Shown piece by piece: positions 1-8,895 of a stretch of DNA of 50,503 bases; position 1 is the stretch's first letter; every line of letters starts with the position of its first letter. Both the position numbers and the translations under genes were made by a program. This stretch comes from Sphingobacteriaceae bacterium (GTDB lineage: Bacteria; Bacteroidota; Bacteroidia; B-17B0; Aurantibacillaceae), in the NCBI GenBank assembly GCA_947453445.1, contig CANGGP010000019.1:1-50503 (forward strand), given 5' to 3'. The notes below the pieces were generated by a model, which saw only the letters and a program-made list of their open reading frames with translations, did no database searches and was not told the origin of the DNA.

Positions 1-392
1 AAACTAAAATCCATGCAGCACACTACCAAATCATTCCCATTTACTTTACCGTAAGCACTTCTGAGTGCATCCTTCATGTTTGTTTTATGAATGGTATCAG
101 TTAAACGGTCGACATACTTTTTGGTATCCACAAAATTGAGTGGGTCGCCACTAACCAAGTTTTCGTGTAATTCGGTGAATTGGTTGTTATCGAATAAAAT
201 TTCAAAATATTCTTTGCTGCCAATTCTTTCGTGGTATCCGCAATCGGCACACACGTATTTATTTTCGGAATGATCCTTAACGGTATGAATTTTCTTACAA
301 GAAGGGCATTTGTACCACAATCCTTCGGGTGTTTCTTTCTTCTCTTTGGTGGAAGTAGTGATGCCTTCTTTTAATCTTTTAAACCAACCCAT
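1..392 (-). CDS. accD: Acetyl-CoA carboxylase carboxyltransferase subunit beta (N-terminal part, cut by window edge)
   Basis: Beta subunit of the carboxyltransferase half of acetyl-CoA carboxylase, which makes malonyl-CoA for fatty acid synthesis in the cytoplasm. Reading leftwards from the ATG at 392-390, about 130 codons stay open to the window edge. The protein starts MGWFKRLKEGI and carries the AccD zinc ribbon as two Cys pairs, C29/C32 and C48/C51, followed by the start of the crotonase-like fold. The gene lies 43 bp downstream of the aldolase gene on the same strand, so the two are probably co-transcribed. The missing C-terminal half holds the catalytic region, so its integrity cannot be judged here. 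Confidence 0.93.
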   Translation of the reverse strand, partial: MGWFKRLKEGITTSTKEKKETPEGLWYKCPSCKKIHTVKDHSENKYVCADCGYHERIGSKEYFEILFDNNQFTELHENLVSGDPLNFVDTKKYVDRLTDTIHKTNMKDALRSAYGKVNGNDLVVCCMDFS

Positions 393-435
393 TGCTGAAA
401 ATTATAGATTATAAAATAGATTTGTTGTTATTCGA

Positions 436-1491
436 TTAAGCAATGGTGATGCCTTTGTCCAAATACACATCTTGAATGGTGTTTAACAATGCAACACCGT
501 CTTTCATTGGCTTTTGGAAAGCTTTTCTACCGCTGATTAATCCTTGGCCACCCGCACGTTTATTAATAACGGCAGTGGTTACTGCTTCCGATAAATCGCT
601 TGCACCTTTACTTTCGCCACCACTGTTAATTAGGCCCATGCGGCCCATGTAACAATTCGCAACTTGGTAGCGGCATAAATCGATTGGATGATCGGTTGTA
701 AGTTCGGAATACACTTTTGCATGTGTTTTTCCGAAATTAATGGCAGTGTATCCGCCATTTTTATCAGATAATTTTTGTTTGATGATATCTGCTTGAATGG
801 TTACGCCTAAGTGGTTGGCTTGAGAAGACAAATCGGCTGCGGTGTGATAATCAACACCATCTTTTTTAAAGGCGTTGTTACGTGTGTAACACCAAAGGAT
901 GGTGGCCATGCCTAATTCGTGTGCTCTTTCAAAAGCTTGTGCGACTTCTACAATTTGGCGAGATGATTCGGGCGAACCAAAATAAATGGTGGCACCAACA
1001 GCCACAGCGCCCATGTTCCAAGCTTCTTCAACAGAGCCGAACATAATTTGGTCGAATTTGTTTGGGTAGCTTAAAAACTCATTGTGGTTAATTTTTACGA
1101 TAAATGGAATTTTATGTGCGTATTTGCGTGCAACAGAGGCCAAAACACCATATGTTGAAGCCACTGCATTACAACCACCTTCGATGGCTAATTTTACAAT
1201 GTTTTCGCTGTCGAAATAAATTGGATTTGGTGCAAAGCTGGCACCTGCGCTATGTTCGATACCTTGATCAACCGGTAAGATGCTCATGTATCCGCTGCCC
1301 GATAAACGACCGGTGTTATACAACTGATTTAAACTTCTAAGCACTTGCGGTGAACGGTTGCTCAAACCAAATATTCTGTCAACAAAGTCAGAACCCGGAA
1401 GGTGGATGTTTTCTTTGGAGATGGTTTTACATTGGTGGTTGAGTAAATGATCGGCATTGGCGCCTAGTAATTCTGAAATCTTGTTTGACAT
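436..1491 (-). CDS. fbaB: Class I fructose-bisphosphate aldolase, FbaB/DhnA type
   Basis: Interconverts fructose 1,6-bisphosphate with dihydroxyacetone phosphate and glyceraldehyde 3-phosphate in glycolysis and gluconeogenesis. At 351 aa it has the usual length of the FbaB/DhnA family, which uses a Schiff-base lysine rather than a metal. The family signature PVDQGIEH is at residues 73-80, and K238 in ADIIKQK is the likely Schiff-base lysine, by position in the barrel. The C-terminal phosphate-binding stretch around INSGGESKG and [12 protein letters not shown] is intact. It is first in a leftward unit with accD and has its own TATTTTTG box upstream, right after the siaC terminator. Confidence 0.93.
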   Translation of the reverse strand: MSNKISELLGANADHLLNHQCKTISKENIHLPGSDFVDRIFGLSNRSPQVLRSLNQLYNTGRLSGSGYMSILPVDQGIEHSAGASFAPNPIYFDSENIVKLAIEGGCNAVASTYGVLASVARKYAHKIPFIVKINHNEFLSYPNKFDQIMFGSVEEAWNMGAVAVGATIYFGSPESSRQIVEVAQAFERAHELGMATILWCYTRNNAFKKDGVDYHTAADLSSQANHLGVTIQADIIKQKLSDKNGGYTAINFGKTHAKVYSELTTDHPIDLCRYQVANCYMGRMGLINSGGESKGASDLSEAVTTAVINKRAGGQGLISGRKAFQKPMKDGVALLNTIQDVYLDKGITIA

Positions 1492-1513
1492 AATTAATTC
1501 TTTAAAAGCGGAA

Positions 1514-1521
1514 CAAAAATA
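1514..1521 (-). promoter_or_regulatory. Candidate -7 box of the aldolase promoter
   Basis: On the minus strand this reads TATTTTTG, matching the Bacteroidota -7 consensus TAnnTTTG, 22 bp upstream of the aldolase ATG. It directly follows the T-run of the neighbouring terminator. No clear TTTG -33 element is visible, so the call rests on one box. Confidence 0.4.
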
Positions 1522-1522
1522 A

Positions 1523-1549
1523 TAAAAAAACCCCGCCTTAGGCAGGGTT
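1523..1549 (-). terminator. Rho-independent terminator of the siaB-siaC operon
   Basis: On the minus strand the arms AACCCTGCC and GGCGGGGTT pair over 9 bp (one U-G wobble) around a TAA loop, and a run of seven T follows. It sits 21 bp after the siaC stop codon and insulates that operon from the downstream aldolase gene. Confidence 0.88.
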
Positions 1550-1570
1550 ATGTAAATTGAATGAAATATC

Positions 1571-1951
1571 TTATTCGTTCACCATCACCATTTTAAATGG
1601 CACATTGATGATGGCTTGATAATCTTCGCCGGCTTCCAACATATCCTCATCGTCTTCTTCATAATGCCAGTTGATGGTAACAGCGCTACCGTTTTTGTTA
1701 ATGCCTTCTAGTTTTTTAAATACATCTAAAATACATTTTGATGAAGATGTATTAAAATATTCTAACTGAACATTTACAGTGGTTGCAGGCTTTGCTACAG
1801 CAGCATATTTATCTAAAGCATCCACCAATGGTTTGTAAAATTCAATTGAGTTTTCAGGAATAGAACGACCTTTCACTTCTAAAATGCCACCATTCATATC
1901 AAAGTTGATACTAGGAGTTTTTGGTGTGCCTTCAATAGAATACTTTTCCAT
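1571..1951 (-). CDS. SiaC-family regulatory phosphoprotein (DUF1987)
   Basis: 126-aa protein of the SiaC/DUF1987 family. In Pseudomonas aeruginosa SiaC is a small regulator phosphorylated by the kinase SiaB and dephosphorylated by the phosphatase SiaA; in its unphosphorylated form it activates the diguanylate cyclase SiaD. Here the phosphoacceptor region reads YFNTSSSK with Thr at residue 68, the same number as the phosphorylated Thr68 reported for the Pseudomonas protein. The gene is 11 bp downstream of a SiaB-family kinase gene, which fits a kinase-substrate pair. No siaA or siaD homologue is in the window, so the output is unknown. A strong terminator follows. Confidence 0.85.
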   Translation of the reverse strand: MEKYSIEGTPKTPSINFDMNGGILEVKGRSIPENSIEFYKPLVDALDKYAAVAKPATTVNVQLEYFNTSSSKCILDVFKKLEGINKNGSAVTINWHYEEDDEDMLEAGEDYQAIINVPFKMVMVNE

Positions 1952-1962
1952 AATTATTGCTT

Positions 1963-2511
1963 TTAATTTTGATTTGATACTTTAATATTAAGTGTAAAGA
2001 AAGAAACTTTATTGTCAATTTCCAAAAAATTATATTCTAATTTTTCACCAGTTTTTCTGGCAATGTCAATCATACCTAAACCGCCACCGCCTTTTAACGA
2101 CATTTCGCCGTTGTTTAAAACGCGTTTATAATATTCTTTTAATTCTTCTTTACTCAATGAATTTACCTCATCCAGGCGTTTTCGCAAGCCATGAATATTT
2201 TCATTGAGAATATAATTACCGGTAATGATTGAATATTTATTTTCTACTTTTCCGATTGTAAAAATGGCTGAACGAATTTTATCGGCTTCTAATAAGTCAG
2301 AAACCTCATCCAAATGGTGGTAAAGGTTTTGCAGACATTCAACCAACACGTTGTAAACTTTTTTTCTGATTTTAGGCTCTTCCTGCATGTTTTCCATTTT
2401 GCTTTCCATAATGCCCAAAATAGAAGTCAACAGGTCGGATGTTATTTCACCTTTGAATGAGAGCAAAATATTATTTCGCTCCATTTTGTTATATATATCA
2501 AAAACATCCAC
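1963..2511 (-). CDS. SiaB-family protein kinase (DUF6272)
   Basis: 182-aa protein resembling the SiaB family, an anti-sigma-factor/GHKL-like kinase fold that phosphorylates SiaC. The region VYNVLVECLQNLYHH (about residues 52-66) looks like the N-box helix, and SLKGGGGLGMIDIARKTG (about 137-154) resembles the glycine-rich ATP-lid region. It is co-oriented with and 11 bp upstream of the siaC-like gene, and 31 bp downstream of a lipoprotein gene. By analogy it should inactivate the SiaC-like protein by phosphorylating Thr68. No membrane segment is seen, so it is presumably cytoplasmic. Confidence 0.8.
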   Translation of the reverse strand: MDVFDIYNKMERNNILLSFKGEITSDLLTSILGIMESKMENMQEEPKIRKKVYNVLVECLQNLYHHLDEVSDLLEADKIRSAIFTIGKVENKYSIITGNYILNENIHGLRKRLDEVNSLSKEELKEYYKRVLNNGEMSLKGGGGLGMIDIARKTGEKLEYNFLEIDNKVSFFTLNIKVSNQN

Positions 2512-2542
2512 GATTTCTAATTATTCAGATTGTAAATATAAT

Positions 2543-3418
2543 TTATTTTAATTTAAATGCAATAGTATTTCCATTTACTGTCATTTTTGCGTCGTCATCG
2601 CAATTTCCATTCCCAAAATCAATATTTCGGCTTTTAAAGCCCGAAGGAATTAATTCAGCGATGCCCGATTTATAGTAATAACAAGTTTTTGATTTAATGA
2701 TGGGCGAAGATTCACCAATGTTTACGGTATATGACAGGCCGGCCGAGTTTGTTCCGCTGGCAGCGCCATAAAATGAAAGGAAAGGGTCATTTGTTCCGGC
2801 TGAAGTGCTGCTTAGTTTAAAATTGGCATTCATTAAAGAAAAGTTACCGTTAATATCTTGAATGCGCTTGGCATTGACGATTGCGAGGTCAAATTTGGCC
2901 ATATTGGCGTCTGAGGCCGTGGTTTTTAAAACCATGCTGTCGCAAAACTTATACCGTTCATCCGTGTATGCTTCGCCGTACGCCTTAATCCATGCGGCGT
3001 TTCCTTTAATGATTGTAATTGCGCCAATGGTTTGCAATTTATCTGTAAGTGTAATGAACAAATCGCCAATTTGATTCTGTCTGCCGGCATCGAGTATTTC
3101 GGGGTTACAGGCTGTAAGCGCTGAGATACTGATGGAATATGTTGGATTAATATGCCCGGCCTTTCCCCAAAGGGTGTCGCCCGATACTTTTACCAAAGTA
3201 TAACAAGGTAAAGGCGCCACTTTAGTTTGATTCGCACCGGTTCCTGGGGTATAAATCAAAGCTTGGTGAATACCCGACAAAAGGGCCATTACTCCCCTAC
3301 TTTGTGTGCTGTAGTCGATTGCGCTAAGACTTTCATTATCGACTTCAGCGATTGATTTTTTTGAGCAAGCGCTCATCCAAACACAAAAAGGAAGAAGAAA
3401 GAGTAAGTTTTTGGACAT
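2543..3418 (-). CDS. Putative lipoprotein of unknown function
   Basis: 291-aa protein with a lipoprotein signal peptide: hydrophobic residues 4-14 and lipobox MSAC with Cys18, followed by SKKS. The mature part has no domain I recognise; it contains several Cys residues (CYTL, TACNPE, FCDS, CYYY, NGNC) and many Ser/Thr/Asn-rich strands, as expected of an exported beta-rich protein. It is the first gene of a leftward unit with the siaB- and siaC-like genes, 31 bp upstream of siaB, and has a good promoter upstream. A sensory or envelope role connected to the Sia switch is possible but is only inferred from position. Confidence 0.75.
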   Translation of the reverse strand: MSKNLLFLLPFCVWMSACSKKSIAEVDNESLSAIDYSTQSRGVMALLSGIHQALIYTPGTGANQTKVAPLPCYTLVKVSGDTLWGKAGHINPTYSISISALTACNPEILDAGRQNQIGDLFITLTDKLQTIGAITIIKGNAAWIKAYGEAYTDERYKFCDSMVLKTTASDANMAKFDLAIVNAKRIQDINGNFSLMNANFKLSSTSAGTNDPFLSFYGAASGTNSAGLSYTVNIGESSPIIKSKTCYYYKSGIAELIPSGFKSRNIDFGNGNCDDDAKMTVNGNTIAFKLK

Positions 3419-3435
3419 CTTTTATAATTGATTTA

Positions 3436-3465
3436 CAAATTTATCATTAAAAGTTTTCCACCAAA
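3436..3465 (-). promoter_or_regulatory. Promoter of the lipoprotein-siaB-siaC operon
   Basis: On the minus strand TTTG (3465-3462), an 18-bp spacer and TAAATTTG (3443-3436) match the Bacteroidota primary-sigma consensus TTTG-N19-TAnnTTTG. The -7 box ends 17 bp before the ATG of the lipoprotein gene. Confidence 0.6.
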
Positions 3466-3594
3466 GCTTCAAAATGGCATCATTTGGGCTTTTTATACAC
3501 ATCATTTTGTTAAACAAGGTAAATGCTCCCGTTTTCTAAATATCTTTAGCCTCACAAAAGCATTTGCTTTTAAATTTAATCAGTTCACAGCCTT

Positions 3595-4791
3595 ATGCCA
3601 AAAGTTCTGCGCATTATTAACCGTTTTAATTTAGGGGGTATTACATACAATGTATCATATCTCAGTAAATATTTGCCAAACAATTATGAAACACTTTTAA
3701 TTGGCGGACCTGAGGAAGAAGGTGAAGAGAGTTCTTTATTTATACCACATTCGTTGGGTTTAAAACCCACCATCATTCATGAAATGCGCCGAAGTATCAA
3801 TCCGTTTCAAGATTATTTTGCATACAGAAGATTAAAAAAAATTATCAAAGAATTTAAACCCGATATTGTACACACACACGCCAGTAAGGCCGGCGCTATA
3901 GGCCGAATGGCCGCCATTCATTGTAAGGTGCCGGTTATTGTGCACACCTTTCATGGTCATGTTTTTAAAGGTTATTTTGGAAAAACGGTTACCAAAGTTT
4001 TTATTGGCATTGAAAAATATTTATCGAAAAGAACCCATGCCATTGTTGCTATTAGTGAGATACAAAAAAACGAATTAAGTCAGATTTATGGCGTATGCAA
4101 AGCCGAACAAACCCATGTGATTCCGCTTGGTTTTGATTTGAACCGTTTTACTTTGGATCAAGAAGAAAAAAGAAAAAACTTTAGACAAAAATACAATGTA
4201 AGTGACGATTGTTTGGCCATTGGTATTATTGGGCGTTTGGCGCCTATTAAAAACCATTATTTGTTTATCGACAGCATTGAGGCTGCATTAAAGCTTAAGT
4301 CGAAAAAAATAAAAGCATTGATTATTGGCGATGGAGAAACCAAACAAGCACTCAAGGACTATCTTGACCAAAAAAAATTAAGTTACTGTGAGGATACAAT
4401 AGATGAAAGTGATTTTATTTTCACCAGTTGGATTAAACAGGTTGATTTGGCTTTGGCGGGATTGGATTTGGTTTGTTTGAGTTCTAAAAATGAAGGTACA
4501 CCGGTAAGTTTAATAGAAGCGCAAGCAGCCGGTAAATTTATTGTTTCAACCAATGTTGGTGGCATTCAAGACATTTTGCATCCGCAATGTGGTTTTCTTT
4601 CTCCTGCCGATGCACCACAAGATTTTATTGACAATGTGATCAAGGCAGTTCAAAATTTTGAAGACCTGTCGATGCAAGCCAAGGCCGGCAGAGCAGAAGT
4701 ACTTCAAAAGTTTAGTTATACAAGATTGTGTAGCGATATGGCTAATTTATATGTAAAACTATTGGCGAAAACAAAATCAATTGATCGCTAA
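3595..4791 (+). CDS. Glycosyltransferase family 4 (GT-B fold)
   Basis: 398-aa soluble GT-B glycosyltransferase of the GT4 type, which transfers a sugar from a nucleotide-sugar to a lipid- or glycan-linked acceptor at the cytoplasmic membrane. The N-terminal domain begins PKVLRIINRFNLGG and contains DIVHTHASKAGAIGR. The C-terminal donor-binding domain has IGIIGRLAPIKNH and the EX7E motif with E300 and E308 in NEGTPVSLIEA. The gene overlaps the next membrane-protein gene by 11 bp, which suggests translational coupling. Role inferred: synthesis of a surface polysaccharide or LPS part; donor and acceptor cannot be read from the sequence. Confidence 0.88.
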   Translation: MPKVLRIINRFNLGGITYNVSYLSKYLPNNYETLLIGGPEEEGEESSLFIPHSLGLKPTIIHEMRRSINPFQDYFAYRRLKKIIKEFKPDIVHTHASKAGAIGRMAAIHCKVPVIVHTFHGHVFKGYFGKTVTKVFIGIEKYLSKRTHAIVAISEIQKNELSQIYGVCKAEQTHVIPLGFDLNRFTLDQEEKRKNFRQKYNVSDDCLAIGIIGRLAPIKNHYLFIDSIEAALKLKSKKIKALIIGDGETKQALKDYLDQKKLSYCEDTIDESDFIFTSWIKQVDLALAGLDLVCLSSKNEGTPVSLIEAQAAGKFIVSTNVGGIQDILHPQCGFLSPADAPQDFIDNVIKAVQNFEDLSMQAKAGRAEVLQKFSYTRLCSDMANLYVKLLAKTKSIDR

Positions 4792-6160
4792 AAAAATACA
4801 GCAAATCAACACATTCACCTTGTTTGCCATTCTATTTGGCATCATGGGCTTTTGCTTTAATTGTTATACTTATTACCCGGGTTTTATTTCACCCGATAGT
4901 TTAGACCAATACACACAAGCATACAATCATCAATACACCGATTGGCATCCACCTATTATGGCGGCCTTTTGGAGTTTATTATTGCATTTTCACAAAGGTG
5001 GTGCCTTGTTATTTTTGATACAATTGTTTGTGTATTGGTTATCCTCTGTGATTTTCTTCCTCACAGCATTAAAGCATTTTAAGCGATGGTCCTGGTTGGT
5101 ACCCCTTCTGTTTTTGATGCCTTATTTGCAAAATTTTGTCGGTAATTTATGGAAAGACATCGGCTTGGCGATTAGTTGGTTATTGGCCATAGTGGTAATG
5201 GTGAATGCCAATTATGAAAAACGCAAACTCACCTTATTTGAAACTTTGCTGTGTTTTGTATTGTTGTGTTATGGTTGTTGGATTCGCATCAACGCCTTAC
5301 CCGGTGTGCTGCCTTTGTTAGGTATTTGGATTTATATGAAAAGTGATCCAAATGAAAATACATTTAAAACCAAACAATTGTTTCGTAAAATTTTCGTCTA
5401 TGGCCTTTTGGTGATTGGCATACAAATTTTTATCACGCAAGTATTTTTAAAACCCGAAAAATTATATCCTGAGTGCAAACTATTTTGTCATGATTTATCC
5501 GGTATTTATAAAGAGAGCGGTGATTTAATGTTTCCAAGTTTTATTAAAGAATACGATGGTTTTGAGGCCCAATACATTCGCGAGCATTACATCTATTCGA
5601 CCTTTGACAATATCTGGTGGAACAAAGATCACAAACAACTTGATCCTTTTTTTGATGAGGGGCAAATGCAATCATTAAGAAATTGTTGGCTTAAAGCCAT
5701 TTTGAAGCATCCTTTGATATACTTAAAGAATAGAAGTTTGGGTTTTCTTCAGTTTTTAAGAATTACATCAAGCGGCAGCAAATTGACAATTTCTTACCAA
5801 TATATTCATCCGAACGATTTTGGATTACACTATAACTCGAATGAGGCCGCTGAAGCCATCACTGCTTACGTTGAATCGCAGCGCGGGATGCCTTATATGC
5901 AACCTTGGTTTTGGTTGTTCATGAATTTAATCATTTTGTTTTTTGCACACAGAAGAAAATTTGGTCAAAACAATTTCATCATATTGTGTTTGGCTTATTC
6001 AAGTTTATTGTACATCGCACTTGAATTTATCGTGTTTCAAGCCGACACTGAATTCAGATATTTTTATTGGAATTGCCTGGCGATGTCGTTGGCTATTATA
6101 TTGGCAATTGTTTCAAGAACGAAGAAACTGCAATCGACAGAGCCTGTTCATCAAGCCTAA
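4781..6160 (+). CDS. Polytopic membrane protein, GT-C-like (DUF6020-like)
   Basis: 459-aa integral membrane protein with about ten hydrophobic segments. The first extracytoplasmic loop reads YYPGFISPDSLDQYTQAYN followed by TDWHPPIMAA, a pattern seen in GT-C-fold and DUF6020-type proteins, in which an acidic residue of that loop is functional. A large soluble loop lies at about residues 225-320. The start is TTG at 4781 inside the 3' end of the glycosyltransferase gene; a later start at the Met in GIMGFC (about residue 22) would cut the first helix. Likely role: a membrane enzyme of glycan assembly working with the upstream GT4 protein. Substrate unknown. Confidence 0.75.
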   Translation: MIAKKIQQINTFTLFAILFGIMGFCFNCYTYYPGFISPDSLDQYTQAYNHQYTDWHPPIMAAFWSLLLHFHKGGALLFLIQLFVYWLSSVIFFLTALKHFKRWSWLVPLLFLMPYLQNFVGNLWKDIGLAISWLLAIVVMVNANYEKRKLTLFETLLCFVLLCYGCWIRINALPGVLPLLGIWIYMKSDPNENTFKTKQLFRKIFVYGLLVIGIQIFITQVFLKPEKLYPECKLFCHDLSGIYKESGDLMFPSFIKEYDGFEAQYIREHYIYSTFDNIWWNKDHKQLDPFFDEGQMQSLRNCWLKAILKHPLIYLKNRSLGFLQFLRITSSGSKLTISYQYIHPNDFGLHYNSNEAAEAITAYVESQRGMPYMQPWFWLFMNLIILFFAHRRKFGQNNFIILCLAYSSLLYIALEFIVFQADTEFRYFYWNCLAMSLAIILAIVSRTKKLQSTEPVHQA

Positions 6161-6172
6161 TCAATTTTTGTT

Positions 6173-7948
6173 TTAATTAAAAACAATTTCAAATGGTAAA
6201 CGGGCTTGAACACCTTTTAGCATCAATACCGATTTCATTTGTTTAAAATAAGTATAGGCCGGACCAAGGTTATTTTTCAACATTTTTGTTTCAAGATCAG
6301 ATTCTTTATTACCTAAAAATTCATCGAGTGGATTTTTTTGTTTTGGCAATTCAAGTAATTTATAGTCTGTTGCTTTTATTTGTTTGGCAGCGTAAGCAAT
6401 GGCATCATTTAATCCGCCCAATTCATCCACCAATTTAATGCGTATGGCATCTGCCCCGCTCCACACACGTCCTTGCCCAATACTATCCACCATGGCTTGC
6501 GGCATGCCTCTTCCTTCGGCAACGCGTTTTGTAAAAGTATCGTAAACTTTTTCAACGCTACTTTGAATAAATTGAAATTCTTGTTTATCAACAGGACGTA
6601 AGGCCGTGCCGATATCGCTGTGGAGATTGGTATTCACGGTATCGATGGTAATGCCAAATTTGTTTTGAAGCATTTTTTGGATGTTCGGCAAAATACCAAA
6701 TACACCAATAGAGCCGGTGATGGTATTGGGTTCAGCAAAAATATGGTTGGCGCCGCAACTGATATAATATCCGCCACTAGCGGCTAAATTACCCATGCTA
6801 ACAATTACAGGTTTGCTTTTTTTGGCCAACACCACTTCGCGCCAAATCACGTCACTGGCAAGTGCACTTCCACCAGGAGAGTTTACGCGCAAAACAATGG
6901 CTTTCACTTTTTCATCAGTGCGGGCTTCTCTAATGGCTTTAACCAAAGTACTGCTGCCAATTTCATCATCATTTCCTTCGCCACTGCTAATAGAACCGTT
7001 GGCATAAATTACTGCTATTTTGGCTAAGTTGCGGCTCGGTTTGGCTTCTGATTTTACTTCATACTTATCGATACTTGTTAAGTTGATTTTATCGCTTTCT
7101 TTTTGATTGATTTTCTTTTTCAAATCATTCATCACTTCATCTTCATAAGCGGTTTGGTCGATTAAATTACCCAAGGCATTTTCAGGAAATTGAATGCGCA
7201 ATTCATTGGCCATTTTGTTCAATTCTGCTACTTCTATTTTTCTGCTTTTAGAAATATCGATTAGCATATTGTTCCAAATACTATTTAAAAAAGTTTCGCT
7301 TTGATAACGATTGGCTTCGCTCATTTTATCGAGCATAAAAGGTTCAATGGCACTTTTAAATTTACCATGGCGAAAAATTTGCATTTCAACATCCAATTTA
7401 TTGAGTGTTTGTTTAAAGAACATCAAGCTCATGTTAATGCCTTTCCAATCCATTTCGCCTTGTGGATTTAAATAAACTTTGTTGGCCACCGAAGCCATGT
7501 AATAGGCAGATTGAGAATAAGATTCAGCATAGGCATATATAAATTTTCCTTTGTTTTTAAATTGCATTAAAGCAGCTCTAATTTCTTGTGCGGCTGCAAA
7601 ACCAATTTCCGGACTTTTAAAATTGAGATACAAGCCTTTAATTTTATTGTCTTTAGCGGCATAATCAATTTTTTTAAGGAGGGTATTGAGGCCCATATCA
7701 TTATTTCCCTCAAAAGGAGAGCCTTTTGCCAATGCCTTAAATGGATTTTCGCTTTCACGTTCTTTGATAGGTCCGTCGAATTCAATTTTAAGAATGGAAT
7801 TTTCTTTCACCATTGTGGTGTTTGACTTATCGTTGAATGCTGAACTAACGCTTGATTTTACGATGGCTACCACAACAAAAACGGCCAATAAAGTGGCCAC
7901 CACCATCCCAATTATTGATCCGAAGAATGCACCGAAAAATTGTTTCAT
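6173..7948 (-). CDS. sppA: Signal peptide peptidase SppA, long (67K) type
   Basis: Membrane-anchored serine protease that degrades cleaved signal peptides. 591 aa, the usual length of the long double-domain SppA. Residues 7-31 form the N-terminal membrane anchor. The Ser-Lys dyad is visible: K198 in HGKFKSAIEPF, matching the E. coli general-base lysine, and S391 in GNLAASGGYYIS, the nucleophile. NSPGGSALASD (residues 356-366) is also typical. It converges on the upstream membrane-protein gene with 12 bp between stop codons and diverges from folK across about 110 bp. Confidence 0.94.
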   Translation of the reverse strand: MKQFFGAFFGSIIGMVVATLLAVFVVVAIVKSSVSSAFNDKSNTTMVKENSILKIEFDGPIKERESENPFKALAKGSPFEGNNDMGLNTLLKKIDYAAKDNKIKGLYLNFKSPEIGFAAAQEIRAALMQFKNKGKFIYAYAESYSQSAYYMASVANKVYLNPQGEMDWKGINMSLMFFKQTLNKLDVEMQIFRHGKFKSAIEPFMLDKMSEANRYQSETFLNSIWNNMLIDISKSRKIEVAELNKMANELRIQFPENALGNLIDQTAYEDEVMNDLKKKINQKESDKINLTSIDKYEVKSEAKPSRNLAKIAVIYANGSISSGEGNDDEIGSSTLVKAIREARTDEKVKAIVLRVNSPGGSALASDVIWREVVLAKKSKPVIVSMGNLAASGGYYISCGANHIFAEPNTITGSIGVFGILPNIQKMLQNKFGITIDTVNTNLHSDIGTALRPVDKQEFQFIQSSVEKVYDTFTKRVAEGRGMPQAMVDSIGQGRVWSGADAIRIKLVDELGGLNDAIAYAAKQIKATDYKLLELPKQKNPLDEFLGNKESDLETKMLKNNLGPAYTYFKQMKSVLMLKGVQARLPFEIVFN

Positions 7949-8061
7949 TGATTAAAATTTAAATTAACAAAAAGTTATACTGATGATTTGAAATATTTTG
8001 CAAGAATAACAATACTTTTGAAATTCATTAAAACAAAATTAAACATAATCGCGCCAAAGTT

Positions 8062-8580
8062 ATGAAAGAAGGTATGAACGAAGTGTTTTTAGGTTTGGGC
8101 GGAAATATCGGTCAACGGTTAGCAGTTTTGCGAGGAGCACTTGCCTTGATTGAAGATGAAATTGGTGTTGTAACAAAACGCTCTCCAATATACGAAACAC
8201 AGGCCTGGGGAAGCAACAGCGAACATTTGTATTTGAATCAAGTAATAAAAATTGAAACAAAATTTAATGCAAGTAGAGTATTAAATATTATTGGTCGAAT
8301 AGAAAGCACGTTTGGACGAAAAAGAACCTTGGATCAAAATGCCGACAGAAGCATTGATATTGACATCTTATTTTTTAATTCAGATATAATCGACAGTCCC
8401 GATTTACAGGTACCGCATCCAAAATTACACTTACGAAACTTCGTCTTGTATCCCCTTTGCGATATTGAAAGCGAATTTAAGCATCCCATATTATTGATGT
8501 CAATGGCTGAACTCAAGAAAATGTGTAAAGACCCCTTGACAGTGAAACGCGTTGATGGCATGATAGATGGCAAAGGTTAA
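8062..8580 (+). CDS. folK: 2-amino-4-hydroxy-6-hydroxymethyldihydropteridine diphosphokinase
   Basis: HPPK transfers pyrophosphate from ATP to 6-hydroxymethyl-7,8-dihydropterin, the step before dihydropteroate synthase in folate synthesis. The protein shows FLGLGGNIGQRL near the N-terminus, the metal- and ATP-binding DRSIDIDILFF signature, and VPHPKLHLRNFVLYPL. The first ATG is at 8062, but the second at 8074 is preceded by the purine-rich AAGAAGG and gives the more typical start MNEVFLGLG, so a 168-aa product is more likely. Soluble cytoplasmic enzyme; no folate gene neighbours are present. Confidence 0.93.
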   Translation: MKEGMNEVFLGLGGNIGQRLAVLRGALALIEDEIGVVTKRSPIYETQAWGSNSEHLYLNQVIKIETKFNASRVLNIIGRIESTFGRKRTLDQNADRSIDIDILFFNSDIIDSPDLQVPHPKLHLRNFVLYPLCDIESEFKHPILLMSMAELKKMCKDPLTVKRVDGMIDGKG

Positions 8581-8895
8581 TTTGATGCGTTAAACCTTCG
8601 ATTCTCAAGCGATTTTTATGAATTAAGTCCTAAGCAAGGCTTTGTTTGCTTTGATAACAATTTATTCTTCATAACTATATAAGTGATTTATAAAGAAGCA
8701 TTTATTAATCATGTATATTTAAACCAAAATGGATCTTTGCGATTAAAAAAAACAAAAAACTTGATGCCTAAGATTTACAAAAAAGAAATTGAATCAACCT
8801 CAAATTTGCATAAGTCCGATTTAATCGGAATAATTTTAAACAAGGTTAAAGAAAAGTTTGGCAAGATTCGACAAAACCTATATTTTTATCCACGA
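8581..8895. other. Intergenic region between folK and the OmpA-like gene
   Basis: About 315 bp. A GTG at 8683 would extend the OmpA-like gene by 71 codons, but that stretch is Lys- and Asn-rich, has no domain, and would place a signal peptide in the middle of the protein, so it is treated as non-coding. A weak stem AAGCAA/TTGCTT near 8632-8652 lacks a T-run. TATATTTTTA just upstream of the ATG at 8896 may be a -7 box. Nothing else is recognised. Confidence 0.5.

Noticed and set aside
6161-6180. AT-rich inverted repeat TTGTTTTAATTAAAAACAA between convergent genes
   Set aside because: No GC in the stem and it overlaps the sppA stop region, so I do not call it a terminator.
8683-8895. In-frame GTG extension of the OmpA-like gene by 71 codons
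   Set aside because: It would bury a good signal peptide; composition is Lys/Asn-rich without a domain, so the ATG at 8896 is preferred.
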